Shown here: positions 16,670 to 26,119 of the stretch, one piece after another
Position numbering within the stretch: the stretch's first letter is position 1
How the letters are laid out: each line of letters begins with the position of its first letter
Source of the DNA: Thalassobius sp002708925
GTDB taxonomy: Bacteria; Pseudomonadota; Alphaproteobacteria; Rhodobacterales; Rhodobacteraceae
Assembly: GCF_049803795.1 (NCBI RefSeq)
Contig: NZ_JBNAGJ010000003.1
Location: forward strand, 310,001-374,000
Length of the DNA: 64,000 bases
Reading direction: 5' to 3'
Notes under the pieces: generated by a model
Told to the model about the DNA's origin: nothing
The model's input: the letters and a program-made list of their open reading frames with translations, nothing else
Database searches by the model: none
Translations under genes and position numbers: made by a program

Positions 16670-17113
16670 TCAGCTTAGCGTCACCTTCGCGTCAACCCGG
16701 ATTGATTTGCCGGTGAACCAGCGGCGCAGTTCGGGGGCCATGGGCAGGCAGGTCAGCGGCAATTGCACGCGGCGCCCGCCGGTCAGTTCCAGATGCGGGG
16801 CGCGGGCGAAAAACGGGGCCGAGCGCGCCCCGACCGCCCGAATTCCCGACAGGGGAAAGGACCAGTGTTTGCTGCCGTAATATATGTTCAGATGGGTTTC
16901 GGTCATCCACGCGCCCGAGCGTTTGCGGCTCATGATACTGCGCCAGTACCAGGCCGTCCCCAGTGCCACCGCGCCGGTCAGCAGGATCATCTGCCAATCG
17001 GGCAGAATACGCGCCACCAGCAGCAGCGCCGCCCAGGCCAGGGTGACGGCCGCCAGCCCCGTCGCGTGCAAAGGATCCAGCCCCCGCCAATGATATTCCG
17101 CAATTCTGTTCAT
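16670..17113 (-). CDS. Small inner-membrane protein of unknown function
   Basis: A 147-aa protein with two adjacent hydrophobic helices near the N-terminus (TGLAAVTLAWAALLLVA and MILLTGAVALGTAWYW), followed by a soluble domain of beta character (TETHLNIYYGSKHWSFPLSGI). This is the arrangement of PH-like bacterial membrane proteins, but I do not recognise a named family. No clear ribosome site precedes either in-frame ATG; 17113 is chosen over 17134. It is close upstream of the SDR gene and may share its transcript. Confidence 0.6.
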   Translation of the reverse strand: MNRIAEYHWRGLDPLHATGLAAVTLAWAALLLVARILPDWQMILLTGAVALGTAWYWRSIMSRKRSGAWMTETHLNIYYGSKHWSFPLSGIRAVGARSAPFFARAPHLELTGGRRVQLPLTCLPMAPELRRWFTGKSIRVDAKVTLS

Positions 17114-17242
17114 GACAGAAGTATGACGCCACATGGGATGGAAATTTAAGGTTAACAGGCCGCAAAAAACCGCTCGCCCGGCTCTTTTTGTCGGGCCTGT
17201 GGCGGGAAGGCTTCAGTTCGAATGCGTATGGTTTTGGGGTGT

Positions 17243-19795
17243 TTACGCCTTTCGGATACGCTCCAGCATTTCTGTCGTGTCCCGGCTAAGACCGGGCTGG
17301 GCCAGGATCCGGTCCAGCTGGGCGGCAATCAGGCTTTGGCGCGCCGAATCATAGCGTTTCCATGTCTCAAAGGCCGAGCACATCCGCGCCGTTGTCTGCG
17401 GGTTCAGCGGGTCCAGCCGGATCAGCCAGTCGGCCAGCAGGGCATAGCCTGCGCCGCTGGCCTGGTGGAAGGCGGCGGGGCTCATGGCCAGCGCGCCCAG
17501 CGTGGCGCGGAACCTGTTGGGGTTTTTCATGGTGAAATCAGCGTGTTGTGTCAGCGCCGAGGCCACCTTGACCGCCCTTTCAGGATCCGCCTGCACGATC
17601 TGCATCGAGAACCACTTGTCGATCACCAGCCGGTCCTGCTGCCATTGATCATAGAAGGCCTGCGTCGCCGTCTGGCCCTTTCCTGCCGACAGCAGGCAGC
17701 CGAATGCGGCCAGCTGCTGTGTCATATTATCGGCCGCGTCATATTGTTTCTGCGCCTGCGCGCCGCCGTCCAGGCGGGTGATCAGCGATAGCGCCGCGTT
17801 GGCCAGAGCCCGTGCGCCGGATTGGGCGGCGTCGGGGCGATAGCTGCCCTGAACCTGATATTGCGCATAAAGCCGCGGCAGCAGGTCTTGCATGTGTTGT
17901 GCCTTGGCCTGTTTCAGGGTCTCCAGCGCCTGCCAGATTGCCTGCGGATCGGGGGTGTCCCCCATGTCGAACAGCGTCTGGGCCAGCTCGTCCTGGCTGG
18001 GCAGGCCACCGGCCAGCGCGCGGAAGGCCGGATCCAGACTGTCGTCGCGCATCAGCGCGCTCAGGGCCCCCAGGTAGGCATCGTCGGGGGCGGCACCTTC
18101 GCGGATCATGCGGATCAGCCCGTCGCGCGCCAAGGCCCGGCCCGATTCCCAGCGATTGAACGGGTCCGTGTCATGCGCCAGCAGAAAGGTGCGTTCCTCG
18201 TTCGTGGTTGCGCGCTCAAGGATCACCGGGGCCGAGAACCCCCGCAGGATCGAGGGCACGGGGCGCGCGCCCAGCCCCTCAAAGCGGAACGATTGCTCGG
18301 CTTCGGTCATCTCCAGCACGGTGGTCGGGACCACCTCGTCGCCATTGGGGTTCAGCAGGCCCACCGCGATGGGGATGACGCGCGGGTCTTTGACATCCTG
18401 GCCGGGGGTGGGCGGCGTGTGTTGGCGGAACGTCAGCGTATAGGTGCCATCGGCGTATGCGTCAGTCACCGTCAGGCGCGGAGTGCCGGCCTGCGCATAC
18501 CAGCGCTTGAATTGGGTCAGATCGCGGCCCGTTGCGTCCTGAAACACCTGTAGCCAATCCTCGATCGTGGCGGCGTCGCCATCGTGACGGTCAAAGTACA
18601 GATCCAGCGCCTTGTAATAGTCCGCGTCGCCAACCAGCGTTTTCAGCATCCCGATCAGCTCGGCGCCTTTTTCATAGACGGTGGCGGTGTAGAAGTTGTT
18701 AATCTCGACAAAGCTTTCGGGGCGTACCGGGTGGGCCAGAGGGCCGTTATCTTCGCGGAACTGGCGGGCGCGCAGGGCGATCACGTCCTCGATCCGTTTC
18801 ACGGGTTCCGAGCGCATATCGGCGGTGAATTGCGCATCGCGATAGACCGTCAGCCCCTCTTTCAGGCACAGCTGAAACCAGTCGCGGCAGGTGATGCGGT
18901 TGCCGGTCCAGTTGTGGAAATATTCATGGGCGATGATTGCTTCGATCCGTTCGAAATTCGCATCGGTGGACGTGTCCGGCGAGGCCAGAACGCAGGACGA
19001 GTTGAAAATATTCAGCCCCTTGTTCTCCATCGCGCCCATGTTGAAATCATCCACGGCGACGATGTTGAAAATATCCAGATCGTATTCACGGCCATAGACA
19101 TCCTCGTCCCATTTCATCGAGGCTTTCAGCGCCTCCATGCCGAAGGCGCATTTGCCCTCGTCCCCCGGACGGACATAGATGTTCAGCGCGACATCCTTGC
19201 CCGATTTGGTGGTGAAGCTGCCCGGATGCGCGATCAGATCGCCGGCGACCAGCGCGAACAGATAGGCCGGTTTGGGCCACGGATCGTGCCATTCGGCCCA
19301 GCCCTCGCCGCTGGCCGTGGGGTTGCCGTTGGACAGCAGCACGGGCTCGGGGCCCTCGATGCGCACGGTAAAGACGCTCATGACGTCGGGGCGGTCGGGG
19401 TAATAGGTGATCTTGCGAAAGCCCTCGGCCTCGCATTGGGTGCAATACATGCCGTTCGACATATAAAGCCCCTCCAGCGCGGTGTTCGTCGCGGGGCTGA
19501 TTTCAACCTCGGATTCCCATACGAACGGCGCGTCGGGCACGTCGCAGCGCAGGCCCTGATCGGTCAGTTGGGGGGAAACCTCGGCCCCGTCGATTTTGGC
19601 CCAGATCAGGTGCAGCTGTTCCCCATGCAGGAAAAAGTCCTGTGTCTGGGCGTCTGGATTGGGGCGAAAGGCGATGCGGCTGATCACACGGGTGGCATTG
19701 GGGGCCAGACGGAACGTCAGCTCGACCTTCTCCACGATATAGCCAAAGGGCGCATAGTCGGACAGGTAGATGGTTTGGGGGGCTGCGTCTTTCAT
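17243..19795 (-). CDS. pepN: Aminopeptidase N (PepN, peptidase M1)
   Basis: An 850-aa zinc aminopeptidase that trims peptides in the cytoplasm. The exopeptidase motif GAMEN is at 254-258, and the zinc site HEYFH is at 290-294 followed by the distal ligand Glu in KEGLTVYRD. All four domains of the bacterial PepN type are present, ending in the helical C-terminal domain, and the length is close to the E. coli enzyme. It diverges from glcB across a 234-base gap that must hold both promoters. Confidence 0.97.
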   Translation of the reverse strand: MKDAAPQTIYLSDYAPFGYIVEKVELTFRLAPNATRVISRIAFRPNPDAQTQDFFLHGEQLHLIWAKIDGAEVSPQLTDQGLRCDVPDAPFVWESEVEISPATNTALEGLYMSNGMYCTQCEAEGFRKITYYPDRPDVMSVFTVRIEGPEPVLLSNGNPTASGEGWAEWHDPWPKPAYLFALVAGDLIAHPGSFTTKSGKDVALNIYVRPGDEGKCAFGMEALKASMKWDEDVYGREYDLDIFNIVAVDDFNMGAMENKGLNIFNSSCVLASPDTSTDANFERIEAIIAHEYFHNWTGNRITCRDWFQLCLKEGLTVYRDAQFTADMRSEPVKRIEDVIALRARQFREDNGPLAHPVRPESFVEINNFYTATVYEKGAELIGMLKTLVGDADYYKALDLYFDRHDGDAATIEDWLQVFQDATGRDLTQFKRWYAQAGTPRLTVTDAYADGTYTLTFRQHTPPTPGQDVKDPRVIPIAVGLLNPNGDEVVPTTVLEMTEAEQSFRFEGLGARPVPSILRGFSAPVILERATTNEERTFLLAHDTDPFNRWESGRALARDGLIRMIREGAAPDDAYLGALSALMRDDSLDPAFRALAGGLPSQDELAQTLFDMGDTPDPQAIWQALETLKQAKAQHMQDLLPRLYAQYQVQGSYRPDAAQSGARALANAALSLITRLDGGAQAQKQYDAADNMTQQLAAFGCLLSAGKGQTATQAFYDQWQQDRLVIDKWFSMQIVQADPERAVKVASALTQHADFTMKNPNRFRATLGALAMSPAAFHQASGAGYALLADWLIRLDPLNPQTTARMCSAFETWKRYDSARQSLIAAQLDRILAQPGLSRDTTEMLERIRKA

Positions 19796-20029
19796 GGGGG
19801 CCTCGGGCTGATTGATGTGCGCCCGACGTTAGGAGGATCGGCGGCGGGCTTCAATGGTCTGTCTGGTGCCCGTTGGAGCAGGGGGCCCTGGCCCCGGCCT
19901 TCGGGGATTATCCGCTATTTTTTGAAGCAGCTTGAGAAGAATTGGTAAAAAGATTTGACCACATATGTTGCCTATAGGAAACTTCCGTTCTATTCAGGAA
20001 CACGAGCGTCGCCAGAAAAGGGGAGAGGA

Positions 20030-22186
20030 ATGTCCAATCGCATCGACAAATACGGGCTGCATGTCGCGCCGGAACTGGTGGAATTCATCGAGCGCGACGC
20101 CTTGCCGGGCACGGGTGTCTCATCTGACGATTTCTGGGCGGGCTTGTCGCGCCTGACCCATGAGCTGGGGCCGAAAAACCGCGAATTGCTGCAAAAACGA
20201 GAGGAAATGCAGCAAAAACTGGACGCCTGGCATGAGGCGCGGCGCGGGCAGGTGCATGATGCCGCCGCCTATCGGGACTATCTGACAAAGATCGGCTATC
20301 TGGTGCCCGAGGGGCCCGATTTCCAGATCGACACGCAGAATGTGGACCCCGAGATCGCGCAGATCCCCGGCCCTCAGCTGGTGGTGCCCATCATGAACGC
20401 GCGTTTTGCGTTGAATGCGGCGAATGCGCGGTGGGGGTCTTTGTATGATGCGCTCTATGGTACGGATGCGCTGGGGGATCTGCCTGCGGGCGAGGGGTAT
20501 GACGCGGCGCGCGGCGCGCGGGTGATCGCCTGGGCCAAGGCGTTTCTGGATCAGGCTGTCCCGCTGGACGGCGCGACCTGGGCCGATGTGGATAAGCTGA
20601 CCGCAGATGGACATGCGCTGGTGATTCAGGCCAGCGGCGCCCCGGTTTCGCTGAAGAACCCTGCGCAATATGCCGGCCATGCGGAAATGGATGAATGGGC
20701 CATGTTCCTGTTCAAAAACAACGGGCTGGGGATTGAAATCCTGGTGAATCCCGAAAATCAGATCGGAGAGACGGATCCCGCAGGCATCGCCAGCGTGAAC
20801 CTGGAATCCGCTCTTTCTGCAATCATGGACTGCGAGGACAGCGTGGCGGCCGTGGATGCCCCAGATAAGGTGCTGGCCTATGGCAACTGGCTGGGCCTGA
20901 TGAAGGGCGATCTGAGCGAAACCTTTGAAAAGGGCGGGCAGACGATCACCCGTAAAATGCACGGCGATTTCACCTATACCGGCCCCGATGGCGCGCCTGT
21001 GCCCGTCAAATGCCGCAGCCTGATGCTGGTGCGCAATGTGGGGCATCTGATGACCAATCCGGCGATTCTGGACCGCGACGGGCATGAGATTGGCGAGGGG
21101 CTGATGGATGCGCTGTGCACCACGCTGATCGCCATGCACGATCTGCGCAAAACCGATGGGATGCGCAATTCCGTCACCGGATCGGTCTATGTGGTCAAAC
21201 CCAAGATGCACGGCCCCGAAGAGGTCGCCTTTGCCGATGAGATTTTCTCCATGGTCGAGGCCATCCTGGGCCTGCCGCAGAACACCGTCAAACTGGGCAT
21301 CATGGACGAAGAGCGCCGCACCTCGGTCAATCTCAAGGAATGTATCCGCGCGGCCAAATCGCGGGTGGCCTTTATCAACACGGGCTTTCTGGACCGCACC
21401 GGCGACGAGATTCACACCAGCATGGAGGCCGGCCCCTTCCTGCCCAAGGGCGAGATGAAATCGACCCCCTGGATCACGTCCTACGAGGATCGCAACGTGG
21501 ACATCGGCCTGGCCTGCGGGTTGCAGGGGCGCGCGCAGATCGGCAAGGGCATGTGGGCCATGCCCGATAAGATGGCCGACATGCTTGAGGCCAAGATCGG
21601 TCACCCAATGTCGGGCGCGAACTGCGCCTGGGTGCCATCGCCCACCGCCGCCACGCTGCACGCCACGCATTACCACACGGTGGACGTGCTGGCCCGTCAG
21701 GATCAGATCAAGGCCGGCGGTGCGCGCGGCACTCTGGCCGACCTGCTGACCATCCCGGTGGCCACGGGGCGCAACTTCAGCGACGCGGAAATCACCCGCG
21801 AAGTGGAAAACAACGCTCAGGGGATCCTGGGCTATGTGGTGCGCTGGGTCGATCAGGGGGTGGGGTGCTCGAAAGTGCCGGACATCAATGACATCGGTTT
21901 GATGGAGGACCGCGCGACCTGCCGGATCAGCTCTCAGGCGCTGGCCAACTGGCTGCATCATGGCGTTGTCACCGAGGCACGGGTGATGGAGGCAATGCGC
22001 AAGATGGCCCAGGTCGTCGATCAGCAGAACGCGGGCGATCCCGCCTATTGCCCGATGGCACCGGATTTCAATGGGCTTGCCTTTCAGGCCGCATGTGATT
22101 TGGTGTTCAAAGGGCGCGTGCAGCCTTCGGGCTATACCGAGCCGGTCCTGCATCAGCGCAGGCTTGAACTGAAATCCGCAGGCTAA
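20030..22186 (+). CDS. glcB: Malate synthase G
   Basis: A 718-aa malate synthase G that condenses glyoxylate with acetyl-CoA to malate, used in glycolate or glyoxylate assimilation. Signature stretches include SAIMDCEDSVAAVDAPDK (catalytic acids), GIMDEERRTSVNLKECI and the CoA-region GHPMSGANCAWVPSPTAAT. The length is normal for type G (about 720) and clearly not the shorter type A. ATG 20030 follows GGGAGAGG. A GlcG-like gene starts 51 bases downstream on the same strand, as glcG and glcB pair in other bacteria. Isocitrate lyase is not in the window. Confidence 0.98.
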   Translation: MSNRIDKYGLHVAPELVEFIERDALPGTGVSSDDFWAGLSRLTHELGPKNRELLQKREEMQQKLDAWHEARRGQVHDAAAYRDYLTKIGYLVPEGPDFQIDTQNVDPEIAQIPGPQLVVPIMNARFALNAANARWGSLYDALYGTDALGDLPAGEGYDAARGARVIAWAKAFLDQAVPLDGATWADVDKLTADGHALVIQASGAPVSLKNPAQYAGHAEMDEWAMFLFKNNGLGIEILVNPENQIGETDPAGIASVNLESALSAIMDCEDSVAAVDAPDKVLAYGNWLGLMKGDLSETFEKGGQTITRKMHGDFTYTGPDGAPVPVKCRSLMLVRNVGHLMTNPAILDRDGHEIGEGLMDALCTTLIAMHDLRKTDGMRNSVTGSVYVVKPKMHGPEEVAFADEIFSMVEAILGLPQNTVKLGIMDEERRTSVNLKECIRAAKSRVAFINTGFLDRTGDEIHTSMEAGPFLPKGEMKSTPWITSYEDRNVDIGLACGLQGRAQIGKGMWAMPDKMADMLEAKIGHPMSGANCAWVPSPTAATLHATHYHTVDVLARQDQIKAGGARGTLADLLTIPVATGRNFSDAEITREVENNAQGILGYVVRWVDQGVGCSKVPDINDIGLMEDRATCRISSQALANWLHHGVVTEARVMEAMRKMAQVVDQQNAGDPAYCPMAPDFNGLAFQAACDLVFKGRVQPSGYTEPVLHQRRLELKSAG

Positions 22187-22237
22187 GCGTATCGGAACGC
22201 AAGTGGACATTGTGAACATAAGGTAGGGGAAACGAAA

Positions 22238-22666
22238 ATGGCTGGGATCTCTCTTAGGAAAGCGCGGGGCATCATCCGCAAGGCGCTGGACACGGGCACG
22301 GCGGCGGATATGAACCCGCTGAGCGTGGTAGTGCTGGATGCGGGCGGTCACGTGATTGCCTTTGAACGCAGCGACGGGGCCGCGCCGGGCCGTTTCGCCA
22401 TCGCGCAAGGCAAGGCCTATGGCTGTGTGATGCTGGGCATGGCGGGCAAGGCGCAGATGGCGCGCGCCGAGGCGCAGGCCTATTTCATGACCGCCGTGAA
22501 CGGGGCCTATGGCGGGCAGGTCATCCCGGTGCCCGGCGGCGTTCTGGTGCGCGATAAGAAAGGCGCGATCCTGGGGGCGGTCGGGGTGACGGGGGACAGC
22601 TCGGATAATGATGCGCTGGCGGCCATCGCCGGGATCGAAGGCATGGGGCTGGTGGCCGAGGCCTAG
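22238..22666 (+). CDS. GlcG/HbpS family protein (DUF336)
   Basis: A 142-aa protein of the GlcG/HbpS family (DUF336/Haem_degrading). MNPLSVVVLDAGGHVIAFER and GGVLVRDKKGAILGAVGVTG are typical. Some relatives bind haem or are encoded with glycolate genes, but the activity of GlcG is still unknown. It has no signal peptide. It follows malate synthase G closely (51 bases), suggesting one operon linked to glyoxylate metabolism. The start follows AGGTAGGGG. Confidence 0.88.
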   Translation: MAGISLRKARGIIRKALDTGTAADMNPLSVVVLDAGGHVIAFERSDGAAPGRFAIAQGKAYGCVMLGMAGKAQMARAEAQAYFMTAVNGAYGGQVIPVPGGVLVRDKKGAILGAVGVTGDSSDNDALAAIAGIEGMGLVAEA

Positions 22667-22781
22667 GCTCTGCGCGGTTTCGCGTCATCTGCGGGCAGAG
22701 TGTGCGCCAATGCGCAGGTTTCTTGTTTTTTAACCTTCCTGGGCCATATAAGCTGCGGGCAAAAGCAGCAAAAGGCGCAAC

Positions 22782-23558
22782 ATGACCCGTCCTCTCGTTG
22801 GTATTATCGGCAATCAATACCTGCTCAATGACAGCTATCCCGTCCATGCGGGCGGCGAAATGAACACCGAGGCCGTGTCCTGCGTGTCCGGTTGCCTGCC
22901 GATGCTGATTGCCCCCGATCCGCGTTTTGTCTCGGTCGAGGAACTGCTGGATACCTGCGACGGGTTCCTGCTGACCGGCGGGCGCCCCAATGTCCACCCC
23001 GAGGAATATGGCGAACCGGCCACCGAAGCGCATGGTGATTTCGACCGCAGCCGCGATGCGATCACGCTGCCCCTGGTGCGGGCCTGTGTTGAGCGCGGGC
23101 AGCCGTTTCTGGGGATTTGCCGAGGATTTCAAGAGGTTAACGTCGCCATGGGGGGCTCGTTATATCCTGAAATCCGCGATCTGCCGGGCCGGATGAACCA
23201 CCGGATGCCGCCCGATGGCACGCTTGAGGAAAAATTCGCCCTGCGCCACAAGGTCAGCTTTGCCGAAGGGGGCCGGTTCCATCATCTGATGGGTGCGCAA
23301 GAGGTCATGACCAACACGTTGCACGGGCAGGGGATCAAGACCGCCGGTGCGCGCATCGTGATTGACGGCTACGCCCCCGATGGCACCCCCGAGGCGATCT
23401 ATGTCGAGGGCGCGCCGGGCTTCACCATGTCGGTGCAGTGGCATCCCGAATGGGACGCGGCGAACGATCCGGTCTCGCGTCCGTTGTTCACGGCCTTTGG
23501 CGCGGCCGTGCACGCCTGGGCCGATCAGAAAAAGGCGCGGAGCCTGCGCACCGCCTGA
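22782..23558 (+). CDS. Gamma-glutamyl-GABA hydrolase family protein (class I glutamine amidotransferase, C26)
   Basis: A 258-aa hydrolase of the PuuD-like peptidase C26 family. The nucleophile Cys is in FLGICRGFQEVNVAMGG, and the His-Glu pair is in SVQWHPEWD. PuuD cleaves gamma-glutamyl-GABA in putrescine breakdown, and other members release glutamate from gamma-glutamyl conjugates. No putrescine genes are adjacent, so the exact substrate is inferred only. A possible promoter (TTGTTT, 18-base spacer, TATAAG at 22747-22752) lies just upstream. It ends two bases from the convergent RTX gene. Confidence 0.9.
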   Translation: MTRPLVGIIGNQYLLNDSYPVHAGGEMNTEAVSCVSGCLPMLIAPDPRFVSVEELLDTCDGFLLTGGRPNVHPEEYGEPATEAHGDFDRSRDAITLPLVRACVERGQPFLGICRGFQEVNVAMGGSLYPEIRDLPGRMNHRMPPDGTLEEKFALRHKVSFAEGGRFHHLMGAQEVMTNTLHGQGIKTAGARIVIDGYAPDGTPEAIYVEGAPGFTMSVQWHPEWDAANDPVSRPLFTAFGAAVHAWADQKKARSLRTA

Positions 23559-23559
23559 C

Positions 23560-25986
23560 CTATGCGGGTTGCAGCAGCCGTGCCTCGTATTCGCGCAGGC
23601 AACGGCGGGCGGTGTCACCGAAACTGTCGGGATCGGCGCGCAGCTCGGGGAAGAGCGCGAACAGCTCTTCTCGGGCGGGGCCCATCACACCGTTCAGACC
23701 ATAGGCCCCAGGGTGGAAGCTTTCGCTGGGCGTGCCCTCGGCAAAGATGATTTCGTGCCGGTCGAACAGGATGTGGACATAATCCACCTCGTCGCGCTGC
23801 ACCTGCCGGATCGAGCCGCCATTGACCAGATGCCGCGCGGCCACCAGCACTTCGGACGAGTCGAACAGCAACGTTGCGGCCGAGGATTGATGCAGCATCC
23901 GGTGCTGCGGTGACACGATCAGCGGGCGCCGGTTGCCCACGGCCCCGGTGGCAAAGCGGATCGGGGCAAACTCGCCCGTGCCCGGCACCCGACGCCGCCC
24001 GGCCCAGCGGATCGGCTGCACGCCATTGTCCCGCGTGATCACCAGATCGCCGGCGCGCAGATCCTCGATCCGGCGCGCGCCATGGGGGGTGTCGATCCGG
24101 GTGCCCGCCTTGAAGCAGATCACCACGGTCTCGATGTTTTCAAAATTCACGACGGTGCCGTCATCCAGCGTGACCGTCCCCGACAGGTTGCCCGGATCGG
24201 TGCTGGTATAGGTGATCGAGCCCCAGTCGATCGTGCCGCCGAAATCCAGCGTGTCGCCCGCGCCTTCGCTGCCCTCGCCGCCGTCAATGGTGATGGTGCC
24301 GCCACCGCCCGAGATCTGGAACACGTCGTCGCCTTCGCCGCCCACGGCGCTGTCGCCGCCGCCCAGCACCAGCAGGTCATCGCCCGTGCCGCCCAGCAAC
24401 GTATCCGCGCCCGCGCCGCCGATCAGGGTGTCGTCATCGGCGCCGCCGTCCAGATAGTCATCGCCGCCCGCGCCATCCAGAAGATCATTGCCCGCGCCGC
24501 CGTAGAATTCATTCGTCCAGTCCGCGCCCTGACCGTCATAGCCGGTCAGCGTGTCATCCCAGGCCGAGCCGATGATCCCGTCCAGACCGCCGGCCAGCGT
24601 GTCTCCGTCGGCATCCCCGCCCGAGGCGGTGTTGGTGCTCAGGTCGATGTTCACCCCGGCGTCCGAGGTCGAGTAATCCAGAAAATCCATGCCCGAGCCG
24701 CCGCTCAGGCTGTCGGCCCCATCGCCGCCGGCGATGGTGTCATCGCCCGCCCCGCCCGAGATCGTATCGCTGCCCTCGCCGCCGATCAGGCTGTCGTCGC
24801 CATCCTCGCCGCTGATCAGATCATCGCCCGCGCCGCCGTCGATCGTGTCATCGCCGGGCTGAACCGGGATGGTTTCGAAATGGATGTCGGAAATCGCCAG
24901 CGCCTGGCCGTTGCCGAACCCGTTGTCATAATCAATCGTGATGGATTGCAGCGGGCCGGGAATGGTCACCAGAACCGAGCCATCCGCATCCGAGTAGCTG
25001 TCCGGGCTGAGCCCTGCCGTGATCGTGCCGCCGGACAGGGCGTCATCGCCTGTCCCGCTCAGCGACACGGTGACGGTGTTGCCATTGGCGTCCACGGCGG
25101 TGATCGTGATGACATCCTGCCAGCTGTTGTTGCTGCCGTCGATGTCGTTGATCCGAAAGGTGACGTTCTGCACGTTATCGGCGTAGGAATCGGGGTCGTT
25201 CGTTTCGAACGAGATTGTCGTGGTCGAGGTATCCCCCACGCCCGATCCGGTCAGCGACAGGGTGGAGTTCGGATCGAACGGCTCGCCCGTGCCGACATAG
25301 TTCGAGGTGGTGCTCTCAATCGAAAACCCGGTGGCATTGCCGTCATTGGTAAAGCCGATGGTGACATCCATCACCCCGGTGGTCTGGGTGAACCCGCCCG
25401 AGACGTCCTCTTCGTCGGCGCCTGCGGCGCTCCAGTCCAGAAACTCCGAGGTCGAGCTGGCCGTGTTCACGCCGTCGCCGACGATCTGGTCATTGCCCGC
25501 CCCGCCCAGGATCGAATCGCTGCCGCCGCCGCCGGTGATCGTGTCATCGCCCGCGCCCGCGTCGATGGTGTCGTTGCCGTCGCCGCCTTCGACGGAATCG
25601 CCCATCCCGTCCACGCCCGTTCCGCTGCCGCTGTCGATCTGATCGCCGTCGGAATCCACGTAAGAGGCATCCATGACATCATCGCCACCGGTGCCTTCGA
25701 CCACACCATCGGCGTTGCTATAGGTGGGGTGGTTGTCGACCTCGCCGGCGGTCATCCGGCGCGGGACGGTGTCGGGGACAAAGTAGACGTTGCCGTCCGT
25801 GCCCTCGTAATAGGTGCCCGTCAGGTTGTAGTCAGTCACCCAATAGCGCCTGAACAGCTCGCCATCGAACGAGATGCTGCCGCTGCCCAGCGTTGTGGCC
25901 GTGGTGAAGCTGATCGTGGATGTGCCAAGAACGTCGCCGGTGTCCAGCGTGTTGTCCCCTAATGAGACCAAATACCCGGTGGGCAT
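23560..25986 (-). CDS. RTX calcium-binding secreted protein with C-terminal Hint domain
   Basis: An 808-aa protein with three blocks of RTX nonapeptides (about residues 133-172, 378-432 and 495-578; GGxGxDxxx units such as GGAGDDTI), which fold as calcium-binding beta-rolls. Between the first two blocks lies a beta-sandwich-like region (about 185-370). Residues 624-775 are a Hint_2 domain that starts with Cys624 (CFKAGTRIDTPHG) and has SPQHRML (His695). Such proteins are usually exported by type I secretion, and there is no N-terminal signal peptide. Hint domains can self-cleave, but no downstream partner sequence is present here, since the chain ends about 30 residues later. No type I secretion genes are nearby. 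Acidic, Asp/Gly-rich composition makes the DNA look repetitive. Confidence 0.9.
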   Translation of the reverse strand: MPTGYLVSLGDNTLDTGDVLGTSTISFTTATTLGSGSISFDGELFRRYWVTDYNLTGTYYEGTDGNVYFVPDTVPRRMTAGEVDNHPTYSNADGVVEGTGGDDVMDASYVDSDGDQIDSGSGTGVDGMGDSVEGGDGNDTIDAGAGDDTITGGGGSDSILGGAGNDQIVGDGVNTASSTSEFLDWSAAGADEEDVSGGFTQTTGVMDVTIGFTNDGNATGFSIESTTSNYVGTGEPFDPNSTLSLTGSGVGDTSTTTISFETNDPDSYADNVQNVTFRINDIDGSNNSWQDVITITAVDANGNTVTVSLSGTGDDALSGGTITAGLSPDSYSDADGSVLVTIPGPLQSITIDYDNGFGNGQALAISDIHFETIPVQPGDDTIDGGAGDDLISGEDGDDSLIGGEGSDTISGGAGDDTIAGGDGADSLSGGSGMDFLDYSTSDAGVNIDLSTNTASGGDADGDTLAGGLDGIIGSAWDDTLTGYDGQGADWTNEFYGGAGNDLLDGAGGDDYLDGGADDDTLIGGAGADTLLGGTGDDLLVLGGGDSAVGGEGDDVFQISGGGGTITIDGGEGSEGAGDTLDFGGTIDWGSITYTSTDPGNLSGTVTLDDGTVVNFENIETVVICFKAGTRIDTPHGARRIEDLRAGDLVITRDNGVQPIRWAGRRRVPGTGEFAPIRFATGAVGNRRPLIVSPQHRMLHQSSAATLLFDSSEVLVAARHLVNGGSIRQVQRDEVDYVHILFDRHEIIFAEGTPSESFHPGAYGLNGVMGPAREELFALFPELRADPDSFGDTARRCLREYEARLLQPA

Positions 25987-26119
25987 GATACTGCTCCTGC
26001 CTTTGGGGGCGTGCCGCCCCGCTTACTGCTTACCTGACATCCGCCATCTATCGGGCGGTTTTGGTCATTTTATGGCAAAATGGCTATTTTCGCAAGGCAG
26101 TGCGGGGCGCGGCACGGGC

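Noticed and set aside
19925..20029. TGGT/ACCA half-sites upstream of glcB as a GlcC/GntR-type operator
   Set aside because: The half-sites are 11 bases apart, much wider than the known spacing, and no regulator gene is adjacent.
20120..22408. A 762-codon frame opposite malate synthase G
   Set aside because: It is antisense to a complete, well-matched enzyme and its translation (His/Gln/Arg-rich) has no domain. High GC leaves the complementary frame open.
24240..25680. Regularly spaced short repeats resembling a CRISPR array
   Set aside because: The repeats are degenerate, vary in spacing and translate in one frame to RTX nonapeptides, so they are coding.
24082..25962. A 626-codon open frame opposite the RTX gene
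   Set aside because: Its low-complexity Ala/Val/Ile-rich translation mirrors the repeated GGAGDD codons on the other strand. The RTX/Hint frame has clear domains, so this is a shadow.
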